This document shows, in pieces, positions 8,191 through 16,352 of a stretch of DNA of 64,000 bases. The first letter of the stretch is position 1, and each line of letters opens with the position of its first letter. Under the pieces are notes generated by a model. It was not told where the DNA came from. It saw nothing but the letters and a program-made list of their open reading frames with translations, and ran no database searches. This DNA comes from Ruminococcus sp. (lineage in GTDB: Bacteria; Bacillota; Clostridia; Oscillospirales; Ruminococcaceae), in the NCBI GenBank assembly GCA_015066925.1, contig SVNL01000001.1:1-64000 (forward strand). The letters run 5' to 3'. Made by a program: the position numbers and the translations under genes.

Positions 8191-9471
8191 TTAAAGTGTA
8201 ATAAGATTTTTTGAAAGCATTTCCTGTAAAGCAAGCATAACACCGATTTTGCCGCTTGTATATGTAATACCGCCCTGCATCCATACAGCGTATGGTTCTC
8301 TTATCGGAGCATCAGCAGAAAGCTCGATAGAAGCACCCATAGTAAAAGCGCCTGCCGCCATAATAACCTTGCTTGTATATCCGGGCATATCCCATGCTTC
8401 AGGAGTTACAAATGAATCAACGGGAGCACCCTTTTGAATTCCTTGGCAGAAAGCGGTAAGAAGCTCTTCGTTTCCGAGTTTTACAGCAGTAATGATATCT
8501 CCTCTTGCGTCATCTCTTGCAGGAGAACATTCAAAACCTATCATATTAAAAAGTTCAATAGCAAATACAGATGTTTTAAGGGCATTTGCTGTAACATCAG
8601 GAGCAAAGAAAAGTCCGAGGAGCATTTCTCTGTTCATATCAAGTGTACAGCCGACCTCTTTTCCCATTCCTACGCAAGTAAGTCTGTAAGAGCAAAGCTC
8701 GATAAGGTCTGCTCTGCCTGCAATATAACCGCCTGTACGAGCAATACCTCCGCCTGCATTTTTTATAAGAGAGCCGATTATAATATCAGCACCGACATTT
8801 GTAGGCTCAGCTGTTTCGACAAATTCACCGTAGCAGTTATCGACCATAACAATAGCGTCAGGATTTCCTTTTTTAACAGCCTTAACCATTTTTTCAATAT
8901 CTGAAACAGTAAAAGCAGGGCGAAGTGAATATCCTCTTGAGCGCTGAATGTAAGCAACCTTAGCGTCCTTTACAGCTTCTGTAATTTCATCAAGCTTTGC
9001 AGAGCCGTCAGCATTCAGGTCAACCTGTCCGTAAAGAACACCGTAATCCTTGAGCGAGCCGTTACCCTCCTTACCGGCAAGACCAATAACTTCTTCAAGT
9101 GTATCATAAGGCTTGCCTGTTATAGAAACAATTTTATCGCCTGTACGCAATACACCGAATAGTGCTACTGAAAGAGCATGAGTGCCCGAAACAAAATTAT
9201 GACGTACAAGAGCATCTTCTGTTCCCATAATATCAGCGTAAACCTTATCAATTGTTTCACGTCCGATATCGCCATAGCCATATCCCGTACTGCCATAAAA
9301 GCAAGGCTCACTTACTCTGTTATCGGCAAAAGCTTTAAGAACCTTTGCGCCGTTTAATTCGGCACATTCTTCAATTCTCTTGAATGTGTCACAGCAATTT
9401 TTTTCTGCTTTTTCTGCAAGCTTTAAAATACGCTCATCAATATTAAAGAGCTTATTTAAGTTCTGATTCAT
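8191..9471 (-). CDS. Methionine gamma-lyase-family (former aluminum resistance) PLP enzyme
   Basis: 426 residues of the fold-type I PLP family once called aluminum resistance protein and usually annotated as methionine gamma-lyase family. Visible features are FYGSTGYGYGDIGR near the N-terminus, RHNFVSGTHALS for the cofactor phosphate cup, MVDNCYGEF with the PLP-contacting Asp, and IGSLIKNAGGGIARTGGY with the Schiff-base Lys. The natural substrate is not established. Its start overlaps the end of the GNAT gene by 20 bases, so it is the last gene of the murD operon and is probably translationally coupled. Confidence 0.85.
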   Translation of the reverse strand: MNQNLNKLFNIDERILKLAEKAEKNCCDTFKRIEECAELNGAKVLKAFADNRVSEPCFYGSTGYGYGDIGRETIDKVYADIMGTEDALVRHNFVSGTHALSVALFGVLRTGDKIVSITGKPYDTLEEVIGLAGKEGNGSLKDYGVLYGQVDLNADGSAKLDEITEAVKDAKVAYIQRSRGYSLRPAFTVSDIEKMVKAVKKGNPDAIVMVDNCYGEFVETAEPTNVGADIIIGSLIKNAGGGIARTGGYIAGRADLIELCSYRLTCVGMGKEVGCTLDMNREMLLGLFFAPDVTANALKTSVFAIELFNMIGFECSPARDDARGDIITAVKLGNEELLTAFCQGIQKGAPVDSFVTPEAWDMPGYTSKVIMAAGAFTMGASIELSADAPIREPYAVWMQGGITYTSGKIGVMLALQEMLSKNLITL

Positions 9472-10255
9472 TATTCAGACGTCCTTTCTGCATACTTTCT
9501 TTTTCGATGTCAATACGTTCGAGAACGATTTCCTTTTCAACCTCACGGAAGCCTATTTCGAGATAATAGCTAACTCTTATATCAAGAGCAAGAAGATAGG
9601 CTCTTTTATTGAACTGGTGCAGAAACGCTGCAAGCCATTTAAGGAAATCTCTTGCATATCCACTTCCGCGTGATTCAATTTTAGTTGCGACTTGTCCGAT
9701 AAGTACGGTATTTTCTATATCAAACACAATAGAAGCTGTTGTACATTCCTTATAGGTGAATACTCTGCTTACACCGTGGCGGCATCTGTGAGATGTATCT
9801 GTAATCCACAAGCCATAGTCGGCAATGTTCGGAAATCCTTCGCTTAAAATTTTATATACATCGTCAAGGTCAGGATTGAAATTTACAAATTGCTCATTGA
9901 ATTCTGCGGTTTTCTCATCAGGAAGCATTTCAAAAACAGTTCTGTTAAGAACCTGATAATTGTCAATTGAAAGCTTTTTGAGAATTTGCTGAGAGCCTTC
10001 TATACGGAAAGGTATATTCATCTGTATAAACGATAAAATTTCGTCAGTCGGCAAATCGTAATCGCTGCAGATAATCAATGTAGAATTAATCATAAACATA
10101 AAGCCGCAGCCGATATCGTATTCAAGCTTATAGAAGCGGCAGAAATCGTAATCTGTGCCATAGGCTTTAAGATAAGACAGTATTTTTTTTCCGCTTAATG
10201 TTTTGACAAGCATATCGCGGTCTAAGTCATTCTGATTATCAATTAAACGTATCAT
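9452..10255 (-). CDS. GNAT-family N-acetyltransferase
   Basis: 267 residues. The C-terminal half (about 125-255) has the GNAT core: VLIGQVATKIESRGSGYARDF carries the acetyl-CoA pyrophosphate loop (RGSGYA), followed by a helix and the YYLEIGFRE motif B strand. The N-terminal half is divergent and may hold a second, degenerate GNAT lobe. The substrate is unknown. The ATG shares its A with the stop of the upstream peptidase gene (TAATG), a sign of coupled translation. The link with peptidases and murD is only positional. Confidence 0.8.
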   Translation of the reverse strand: MIRLIDNQNDLDRDMLVKTLSGKKILSYLKAYGTDYDFCRFYKLEYDIGCGFMFMINSTLIICSDYDLPTDEILSFIQMNIPFRIEGSQQILKKLSIDNYQVLNRTVFEMLPDEKTAEFNEQFVNFNPDLDDVYKILSEGFPNIADYGLWITDTSHRCRHGVSRVFTYKECTTASIVFDIENTVLIGQVATKIESRGSGYARDFLKWLAAFLHQFNKRAYLLALDIRVSYYLEIGFREVEKEIVLERIDIEKESMQKGRLNNESELK

Positions 10256-11271
10256 TAATCAAGCACCTTTTTCATCAATGCTTTTACAAGCGAATAAGTG
10301 TCGTTATAATCCTTTGCTGAAATTACACAGGATGGTGAATGAAGGTATCTGCAAGGAAGTGAAACGGCGATTGTTCTGACACCGCTTCCGCTTATATGAA
10401 TTGCTCCGCTGTCGTTTCCGCCTGCAATCATAGATTTGGTCTGACAGGGAATATTAATTTCGTCTGCAAGGCTGAAAGCTGTTTTAAACAGTTCTCTATC
10501 ATACATTGTAGATCTGTCCATAAATGATACAACAGGGCCTTTTCCAACCTCGCATACCCTATCTGCCCCACAAGCTCCGTCGATATCAGCGGCAGTTGTA
10601 GTTTCAATTACAATTGCAATATCGGGTGAAACAGTATAAGCGGAAACAGTAGCACCTCTGAGACCGATTTCCTCCTGAACATTAAATATAAACCATGTAT
10701 CGTATTCAGGCTCTTCTTCTATGAGAGAGAGCATAATTGCACAGCCTGCTCTGTCGTCGATTGCCTTTGATTTAATTCTGTTATCGCCGAATTCGATATA
10801 TTCCGAGTCAAAGTAAACGTAATCCCCGATATTCACATATTTTTCGGCATCTTTTTTATCAGCAGCACCGAAATCTATATACAGGTCAGATATTTCAGGA
10901 GCTTCATCACGTTGTTTTGCTGAAAGCTTATGAACAGCTTTTGAGCCTACAACACCATTTAAGCCGTCAGAGCCTATTTTCACTTTTTTTCCGATGATAA
11001 CCGCAGAATCAATTCCTCCGACAGCATCAAAAGTAAGAGTTCCGTCATTTCTTACCGAAGTAACAATAAGTCCGACTTCGTCCATGTGAGCAGAAATCAT
11101 AAGCTTTTTATCAGCAGTTTTTCTGCCCTTTCTGCAAGCGATAATGTTTCCGAGATTATCGACAGAATATGTGCAGATATTTTTTATTTTATCTATAATA
11201 TAGCTTCTCACATTTTCTTCATTGCCCGAAACACCGTTCAGAAGGCATAATTCCTTGAGATAATCGTTCAT
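10255..11271 (-). CDS. M42-family aminopeptidase, copy 2
   Basis: 338-residue cytosolic M42 (glutamyl aminopeptidase/FrvX type) metallopeptidase, expected to form large tetrahedral complexes that trim peptides. Metal and catalytic motifs are present: ISAHMDEVGLIV, KAIDDRAGC (bridging Asp), NVQEEIGLRG (catalytic Glu pair) and CRYLHSPSC (last His). The second half has IVIETTTAADIDG, where many relatives have Asp instead of Glu. It is arranged head-to-tail with another M42 gene upstream, sharing one base (TAATG). The two proteins are clearly divergent, so this is an old duplication. Confidence 0.9.
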   Translation of the reverse strand: MNDYLKELCLLNGVSGNEENVRSYIIDKIKNICTYSVDNLGNIIACRKGRKTADKKLMISAHMDEVGLIVTSVRNDGTLTFDAVGGIDSAVIIGKKVKIGSDGLNGVVGSKAVHKLSAKQRDEAPEISDLYIDFGAADKKDAEKYVNIGDYVYFDSEYIEFGDNRIKSKAIDDRAGCAIMLSLIEEEPEYDTWFIFNVQEEIGLRGATVSAYTVSPDIAIVIETTTAADIDGACGADRVCEVGKGPVVSFMDRSTMYDRELFKTAFSLADEINIPCQTKSMIAGGNDSGAIHISGSGVRTIAVSLPCRYLHSPSCVISAKDYNDTYSLVKALMKKVLD

Positions 11272-12284
11272 TATTGAACCTCCTTAAGATATTGAGCAAT
11301 CAGCTTTCCTGTAAGTTCAACGTCTTTAACGTCGATAACCTCAACGGGAGTATGCATATATCTTAGCGGAATTGACACCGTACATGCTTTTACACCGTTT
11401 CGGCTTACTGAAAATCTATCGGCATTTGTTGAAGTTAGTCCACTCATAACCTCAAGCTGATATGGAATATCATTGTTTTTAGCTGTATTTATAAGGGCGT
11501 CGGAGATCTCTTTTGAAAGTGACGGAGAAATACCAATCATAGCGCCTTCCGAGAGCTTTCCGCATTCGTGTTCGGTATCACCGCAGGTATATCCGAAGCT
11601 TACGTCAACAGCAAGGGCTATATCAGGATTGATTTCATAGCAAGCTATTTTTGCACCTCTTTCACCAAGCTCCTCCTGTGCAGAGAAGAGAACTGTTACG
11701 TTGCAGTTAAGAGAAGTATCTTTCAGCAGTTCAAGTGCATAAAGAATTGAAGCGATACCGCATCTGTCATCAAGTGCGGAAGCGGTAATTCTATCGTTTA
11801 TAAGCTCTGTATAGACGGTATCGAATGTAACCATATCTCCCTGCATAACGATTTTTTCAAGTTCGTTTTTTGAATAGCCTGTATCAATTGCAACATCTTC
11901 AATTTTAAGGACAGATGATTTACCTTTAGTAAGATGCGGCGGAACAGAACATATAACACCTTTAATCTGTTTTGAGCAGTGAATTGTAACTTGCTGAGCA
12001 GGCAGAAGTCGGCGATCAAGTCCGCCTACATTGCCGATTTTAATAAATCCCTCATCAGTGATATAGGTAACAATCATACCTACCTGGTCAATATGTGCGT
12101 CAAGAAGAATATGAGGACGATTATCGCTGAATGAACCGAATTTGCCTATGACATTGCCATTTTTTATATAAGCGTCAGGACAGTATTCTTTAAGCAGTGC
12201 GAGTGCAGTTTCACAAACGCAGTTTTCGTTACCTGAAATTCCTTTTGAATTAACAAGATTTTTGATTACAGCTTTTATATTCAT
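11271..12284 (-). CDS. M42-family aminopeptidase, copy 1
   Basis: 337-residue M42 peptidase paralogue of its downstream neighbour. Motifs are LDAHIDQVGMIV (first His/Asp, with Q where HMDE is usual), SALDDRCGIA, FSAQEELGERGA and LRYMHTPVEVIDVKD (last His). The paired copies may build a hetero-oligomer with different substrate preference, which is inference only. It starts 3 bases after the murD stop, behind an AAAGGA site inside the murD end. The murD-peptidase-peptidase-GNAT order hints at peptide recycling but proves nothing. Confidence 0.9.
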   Translation of the reverse strand: MNIKAVIKNLVNSKGISGNENCVCETALALLKEYCPDAYIKNGNVIGKFGSFSDNRPHILLDAHIDQVGMIVTYITDEGFIKIGNVGGLDRRLLPAQQVTIHCSKQIKGVICSVPPHLTKGKSSVLKIEDVAIDTGYSKNELEKIVMQGDMVTFDTVYTELINDRITASALDDRCGIASILYALELLKDTSLNCNVTVLFSAQEELGERGAKIACYEINPDIALAVDVSFGYTCGDTEHECGKLSEGAMIGISPSLSKEISDALINTAKNNDIPYQLEVMSGLTSTNADRFSVSRNGVKACTVSIPLRYMHTPVEVIDVKDVELTGKLIAQYLKEVQ

Positions 12285-12287
12285 ATA

Positions 12288-13676
12288 TTATAAATCCTTT
12301 ACGATGTTTTTATAATGTATTCCTCTTGCTTCGAAATTAGGATAAAGGTCGAAGCTTGCACATGCAGGGGAGAGGGTGACTACATCACCGTTAACGGCTA
12401 TTTCCTTTGCTTTAGCCACAGCCTCCTCCATAGATGAAACGTGGTGGATTTTAATATTTTCCGGGCTGTAAGCGGCAGAAGCTGTAACAGCCTTTTCGAT
12501 TTTATCAGCAGTAACTCCCATAAGAATAAGGTGCTTTACTTTATTGCATACGGTTTCAGCCATAGGTTCAAACGGTATTTTTTTATCATATCCGCCTGCA
12601 ATAACAATAAGCTTCTGATTGAATGAGTTAAGTCCTGCAAGAACACGGGTAGGGCTTGTAGCGATGCTGTCGTTGTAATATTTAACACCGTCAAGCTCTC
12701 TTACGAATTCTATTCTGTGTTCAACTCCACCGAATTCCTTGGCTACATATCTGATGTCGTCGATACTTACTTCTCCCCATGCGGCAGTAATAGCTGTAAG
12801 GTAGTTTTCTACGTTGTGTATTCCGGGAATTCTGATATCTTCCGCATTTACAATTTCAGTAATTTTTCCGTAGTCGTTGTAGCAGAGGACGTTGTTTTCG
12901 TTCAGAAATGCACCACATTGCGGAATTGATTTTCTTGAAAATTTAACAAGCTTTCCTCTTACGATATCCGAAAGATTATTGGTAAGCTCGTTATCAAGAT
13001 TGAGGACTGTTTTTGAAAAAGCATTCTGGTGGAGAATAAGGTTTTTCTTAGAGTCGATATATTCCTCCATAGTACCGTGAACGTCAAGATGATTAGGAGC
13101 GATATTTGTAATAACGGCAACATCAGGGGAATTACGCATAGAAATAAGCTGGAAGCTTGAAAGCTCAACAACAGCAACGTCATTTTCATCAATTTCTTCG
13201 ATAATTGGCAGAAGAGCTCTACCGATATTACCGCCCTTGTGTACTTTTTTTCCTGCCTTAGAGAGAAATTCCGAAATAAGAGTAGTAGTTGTGGTTTTGC
13301 CGTCAGAGCCTGTAACTGCATAGATTTTGCATGGGCAGAGGTCGAAGAAAACTTCCATTTCAGAAGTAATCACAACACCTTTTTCACGTGCGGATTTTAA
13401 AGCGGGATTATTGAAATACATACCCGGTGAACGGAATACAATATCAAAATCAGTAAGCGAATCGAGATACTTTTCGCCCATGATATATTTTGCACCAAGA
13501 TTTTCAAGCTCGTAATAAAGCTCACCCATTTGCTCGGGAGATTTTCTGTCGCAGATAGTTACGTCAAAGCCTTTTGAAAGAAAAAGACGTATAATATTTG
13601 TATTGGTAACACCTGTACCTATAAAAGCGATTTTTTTATTTTTAATCTGATTAAAGAAAATTTCGATTTTAGTCAT
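12288..13676 (-). CDS. murD: UDP-N-acetylmuramoyl-L-alanine--D-glutamate ligase
   Basis: Adds D-Glu to UDP-MurNAc-L-Ala in cytosolic peptidoglycan precursor synthesis. 462 residues: an N-terminal Rossmann-like domain (IAFIGTGVTN, RSPGM), the central ATP site AVTGSDGKTTTTTL, then ELSSFQL and TNIAPNHLDVH, and a C-terminal ligase domain with GGYDKKIPFE and LSPACASFDLYPNFEARG, a typical MurD end. The ATG at 13676 has GGAG 6 bases upstream; the ATG four codons earlier (13688) has none. murD normally lies between mraY and ftsW. Here it heads a separate minus-strand operon about 32 kb from that cluster, with its own promoter. Confidence 0.95.
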   Translation of the reverse strand: MTKIEIFFNQIKNKKIAFIGTGVTNTNIIRLFLSKGFDVTICDRKSPEQMGELYYELENLGAKYIMGEKYLDSLTDFDIVFRSPGMYFNNPALKSAREKGVVITSEMEVFFDLCPCKIYAVTGSDGKTTTTTLISEFLSKAGKKVHKGGNIGRALLPIIEEIDENDVAVVELSSFQLISMRNSPDVAVITNIAPNHLDVHGTMEEYIDSKKNLILHQNAFSKTVLNLDNELTNNLSDIVRGKLVKFSRKSIPQCGAFLNENNVLCYNDYGKITEIVNAEDIRIPGIHNVENYLTAITAAWGEVSIDDIRYVAKEFGGVEHRIEFVRELDGVKYYNDSIATSPTRVLAGLNSFNQKLIVIAGGYDKKIPFEPMAETVCNKVKHLILMGVTADKIEKAVTASAAYSPENIKIHHVSSMEEAVAKAKEIAVNGDVVTLSPACASFDLYPNFEARGIHYKNIVKDL

Positions 13677-13744
13677 AACAAACTCCATTCATAATTAAAA
13701 TGTCGCAGAAATAATATGAGGCATTGCATTAAATTCCAAATTAC

Positions 13745-13773
13745 ATTATATCAAAAATCGGTAAATATTGCAA
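13745..13773 (-). promoter_or_regulatory. Sigma-A promoter for the murD operon
   Basis: Minus strand TTGCAA (13773-13768), 17-bp spacer, perfect TATAAT (13750-13745), about 70 bases before the murD start. Confidence 0.78.
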
Positions 13774-14013
13774 GAGAATAAATGGTTTAGCAGGGAATAT
13801 ATCCGAATTATTGTGATAAATATGCAAATTAGAAGATATTGTGGATTATTTTCCTCTTTATATAATTGGATTTTGAGGAAGAATAGTTTTGTTGATAATA
13901 ATTGTTTTAAGTAAAAATGTGAAAATTTTTCTGTATACTATAAATCTGTTGTGCAAAATTATCAAATAAAATATGGTATATATATAAATAATTTATGAAA
14001 TTTCGGCAAGTTC

Positions 14014-14042
14014 TTGACTAACCTCTTTTTGAAGTTTATAAT
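14014..14042 (+). promoter_or_regulatory. Sigma-A promoter for glgA
   Basis: TTGACT (14014-14019), 17-bp spacer, TATAAT (14037-14042), 57 bases before the glgA start. Confidence 0.85.
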
Positions 14043-14098
14043 AGTATATATATAGTTCGGAAAATAAAGTCATCTTTGTGACAGATAGGAGTAAAAGA

Positions 14099-15553
14099 AT
14101 GAAAAAAATATTATTTGCGTCATCTGAATGTGTGCCTTTTGTAAAAACAGGCGGACTCGCTGACGTTGTCGGTGCACTTCCTCAGTATCTTGATAAAGAC
14201 GAATTTGATGTAAGAGTTATTATGCCATATTATACCTGTATTCCTGAAAAGTACAGAAATGAATTCAAGTATAATCATCATTTCTATATGGACTACGGTA
14301 TGAGAATCGTCGGAACTCATGTCGGAATTATGGAGTATGAATATAAGGGAATAAAATTTTATTTTGTTGACAATGAATATTATTTCAAAAGTGCAACTCC
14401 GTATACATCTGATTTGAAATGGGATATCGAACGCTTTACTTTCTTTTCAAAAGCAGTTCTTGCTATAATGCCTGTAATTGATTTCAAGCCTGATATCATA
14501 CATTGTCATGACTGGCAGACAGGTCTTATTCCTGTTTTTCTGAAATCAACCTTTGCGTCTAATCCATTCTATAACGATACAAAAACAATTATGACTATTC
14601 ATAATCTTAAATTTCAGGGTACATGGGATATTGATACCTTTAAATTCAATACCGCACTTCCTGATTATATGTTTACACCTGACAAGCTTGAATATAAGCG
14701 TGATGCAAATATGCTTAAAGGCGGACTTGTTTATGCAGACTATATTACAACTGTAAGTGAAACATATGCTGATGAGATTAAATATCCGTTCTTTGGTGAA
14801 GGTCTTGACGGACTTCTTCGTGCAAGAAAAATGTCACTCAGAGGTATTCTCAACGGCATAGATTATAATCTCTTTAATCCTCAGGAAGATGTTCAGATTT
14901 TCAAGCAGTATAATGTGAAAAATGTAAAATCGGGTAAAGCGGCAAATAAAACAGCTCTCCAGCATGAGCTTGGATTGCCTGTAGATAAGAAGAAATTTAT
15001 GATTGCCATTATTTCTCGTCTTACCGACCAGAAGGGGCTTGACCTTGTTAATTATGCAATAGAGCGTATTATTGATCCTTATACACAGATTGTTGTTATA
15101 GGTACAGGTGATGAAAGATACGAGAATATGTTCAAGCATTATCGTTGGAAGTATCCTGAATGTGTATCAGCAAATATATTATATTCAGATGGACTTGCCA
15201 GAAAGCTCTATGCAGCCGCAGATTCAATTCTCGTACCGTCCTTGTTTGAGCCATGCGGTCTTACACAGCTTATGGCGTTCAGATATGGTACAATTCCGAT
15301 TGTCCGTGAAACAGGTGGACTGAAGGATACTGTTGAACCTTATGATGAATTCAGAAACACAGGTACGGGCTTCTCGTTTGCAAATTATAATGCAGAAGAA
15401 ATGCTCAGCGTAATAAATTATGCTAAGAAGATTTACTTCGAAAGACCTGCAGACTGGGATAAGATGGTTACAAGAGGAATGAAACAGGATTTCTCATGGA
15501 ACAGTTCCGCAAAGCAGTATGAAGGCTTATATAACTGGATGATTAACTGGTAA
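14099..15553 (+). CDS. glgA: Glycogen synthase (ADP-glucose type, GT5)
   Basis: Transfers glucose from ADP-glucose to growing alpha-1,4-glucan. 484 residues of GT5: the KTGGLADVVGALP nucleotide-sugar loop at the N-terminus, DIIHCHDWQTGLIPVFLK, RGILNGIDYNLFNP, and the C-terminal PCGLTQLMAFRYGTIPIVRETGGL with the catalytic Glu. The ATG at 14099 is preceded by AGGAG at 7 bases; the upstream in-frame GTG (14078) is not supported. It stands alone, with no glgB/C/D/P nearby, and has its own promoter and terminator. Glycogen storage fits a polysaccharide-degrading gut Clostridium. Confidence 0.95.
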   Translation: MKKILFASSECVPFVKTGGLADVVGALPQYLDKDEFDVRVIMPYYTCIPEKYRNEFKYNHHFYMDYGMRIVGTHVGIMEYEYKGIKFYFVDNEYYFKSATPYTSDLKWDIERFTFFSKAVLAIMPVIDFKPDIIHCHDWQTGLIPVFLKSTFASNPFYNDTKTIMTIHNLKFQGTWDIDTFKFNTALPDYMFTPDKLEYKRDANMLKGGLVYADYITTVSETYADEIKYPFFGEGLDGLLRARKMSLRGILNGIDYNLFNPQEDVQIFKQYNVKNVKSGKAANKTALQHELGLPVDKKKFMIAIISRLTDQKGLDLVNYAIERIIDPYTQIVVIGTGDERYENMFKHYRWKYPECVSANILYSDGLARKLYAAADSILVPSLFEPCGLTQLMAFRYGTIPIVRETGGLKDTVEPYDEFRNTGTGFSFANYNAEEMLSVINYAKKIYFERPADWDKMVTRGMKQDFSWNSSAKQYEGLYNWMINW

Positions 15554-15571
15554 AAATAAAACAGATGAAAA

Positions 15572-15607
15572 GCGATGTCTTTAAAATATCAAAGGCATCG
15601 CCTTTTT
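15572..15607 (+). terminator. Intrinsic terminator after glgA
   Basis: 11-bp stem GCGATGTCTTT/AAAGGCATCGC (one T-G pair), 8-nt loop, then CTTTTTATTT. Confidence 0.9.
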
Positions 15608-15719
15608 ATTTAAAAATTAATATTTGTACTCTATTACAGATTTTCGTCATATATATTTATTATCTACCGAAATTCAAAATGAAAATCGGTGAAAAGCGAA
15701 AATGTATTGGAGTGAGAGA

Positions 15720-15989
15720 ATGAAAAGTCAGCCAGGCAAGCGTGCTGTAGAGCTTGGACAGTTTATACTTGATAATAAATCTACTGTCAGAGCAACAGCA
15801 AAGCAGTTCGGAATAAGTAAAAGTACGGTACATAAGGACGTAAGTGAAAGACTATCTGAAATTAATCCCGAGCTTTATGTACAGGTAAAAAATATTCTGG
15901 AAATCAATAAGCGAGAGCGTCATATCCGAGGCGGAATGGCAACGAAAATAAAATATCAGGAGCTTGCAAGACAAAGGATAAAAAAATAG
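15720..15989 (+). CDS. spoIIID: Sporulation transcription regulator SpoIIID
   Basis: 89-residue DNA-binding protein that in Bacillus controls mother-cell genes under sigma-E and helps produce sigma-K. The helix-turn-helix TVRATAKQFGISKSTVHKDV (28-47) and the C-terminal basic IRGGMATKIKYQEL extension, both needed for DNA binding in SpoIIID, are conserved. The ATG at 15720 follows GGAG by 7 bases and aligns the N-terminus with the B. subtilis protein; the upstream ATG at 15702 is rejected. It lies alone, not next to spoIIQ or mreB. Its presence argues that the lineage can, or recently could, form spores. Confidence 0.93.
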   Translation: MKSQPGKRAVELGQFILDNKSTVRATAKQFGISKSTVHKDVSERLSEINPELYVQVKNILEINKRERHIRGGMATKIKYQELARQRIKK

Positions 15990-16013
15990 TGCTTATTTTA
16001 TATAATAAGCACT
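15988..16013 (+). terminator. Stem-loop at the spoIIID stop
   Basis: 10-bp perfect arms AGTGCTTATT/AATAAGCACT with a 6-nt loop, overlapping the stop codon. The following bases (GATCTAT) are not a T-run, so termination is uncertain. Confidence 0.5.
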
Positions 16014-16024
16014 GATCTATATAA

Positions 16025-16110
16025 AAGCAGTGGAAGAATATAAGCGTTTTTAAAGCTATTCAAGGGCAGCAGCCACTATAAAAACGAGAGTCTATATTAC
16101 TCCACTGCTT
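16025..16110. repeat. Nested imperfect hairpin, unidentified RNA-like element
   Basis: Three nested helices over 86 bases. Outer arms AAGCAGTGGA/TCCACTGCTT (16025-16034, 16101-16110), middle AATATA/TATATT (16037-16042, 16093-16098) and inner GTTTTTA/TAAAAAC (16046-16052, 16079-16085), separated by small internal loops. The terminal loop of 26 bases contains GGCAGCAGCC. It lies in the gap after spoIIID. It is not a simple terminator because no T-run follows. It could be a small RNA, an mRNA 3' element or a miniature mobile repeat. Confidence 0.6.
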
Positions 16111-16269
16111 ATACTATTTTATGCAGAAATTTTCAATATGCAACAAGAAAATAATGTTTATTTTTAATGTGAGAGTATTATTTGTAATTTTGTAGCTTTT
16201 ATGTAATAAGAAAAATAAAATTGTAAGACTTTGTTTCTTGTTTGTTTTGATATTGGAATTAATCTGTTA

Positions 16270-16297
16270 TTGCAAAATAAAAAAATAATAGTATAAT
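16270..16297 (+). promoter_or_regulatory. Possible plus-strand promoter facing the 3' end of the lipoprotein gene
   Basis: TTGCAA (16270-16275), 16-bp spacer, TATAAT (16292-16297). There is no plus-strand gene downstream, so it would give an antisense or very short transcript. The surroundings are AT-rich and chance is possible. Confidence 0.3.
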
Positions 16298-16314
16298 ATT
16301 AGATAAGGAACGAA

Positions 16315-16339
16315 CAAAAAAGCGACCCGAAGGCCGCTT
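16315..16339 (-). terminator. Terminator after the peptide-binding lipoprotein gene
   Basis: On the minus strand AAGCGGCC-TTCG-GGTCGCTT (UUCG tetraloop, one G-U pair) continues into a run of T. A strong intrinsic terminator 13 bases past the stop. Confidence 0.9.
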
Positions 16340-16352
16340 GAATAAGCATTAT

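Larger units (their letters stand above)
13677..14098. other. Divergent intergenic region murD/glgA
   Basis: 422 bases of very AT-rich DNA holding the murD promoter at one end and the glgA promoter at the other. I see no ORF, RNA gene or clear repeat in the middle portion. Confidence 0.7.

Noticed and set aside
10255-12284. Assembly duplication of the M42 gene
   Set aside because: The two proteins differ throughout, including near metal motifs, so they are real paralogues.
15620-15719. Sigma-E promoter for spoIIID (GTCATATA present)
   Set aside because: No matching CATACAxT -10 element at the right spacing was seen.
16025-16110. Integron attC site
   Set aside because: The palindrome lacks the paired core sites RYYYAAC/GTTRRRY, and no integrase or cassette is near.
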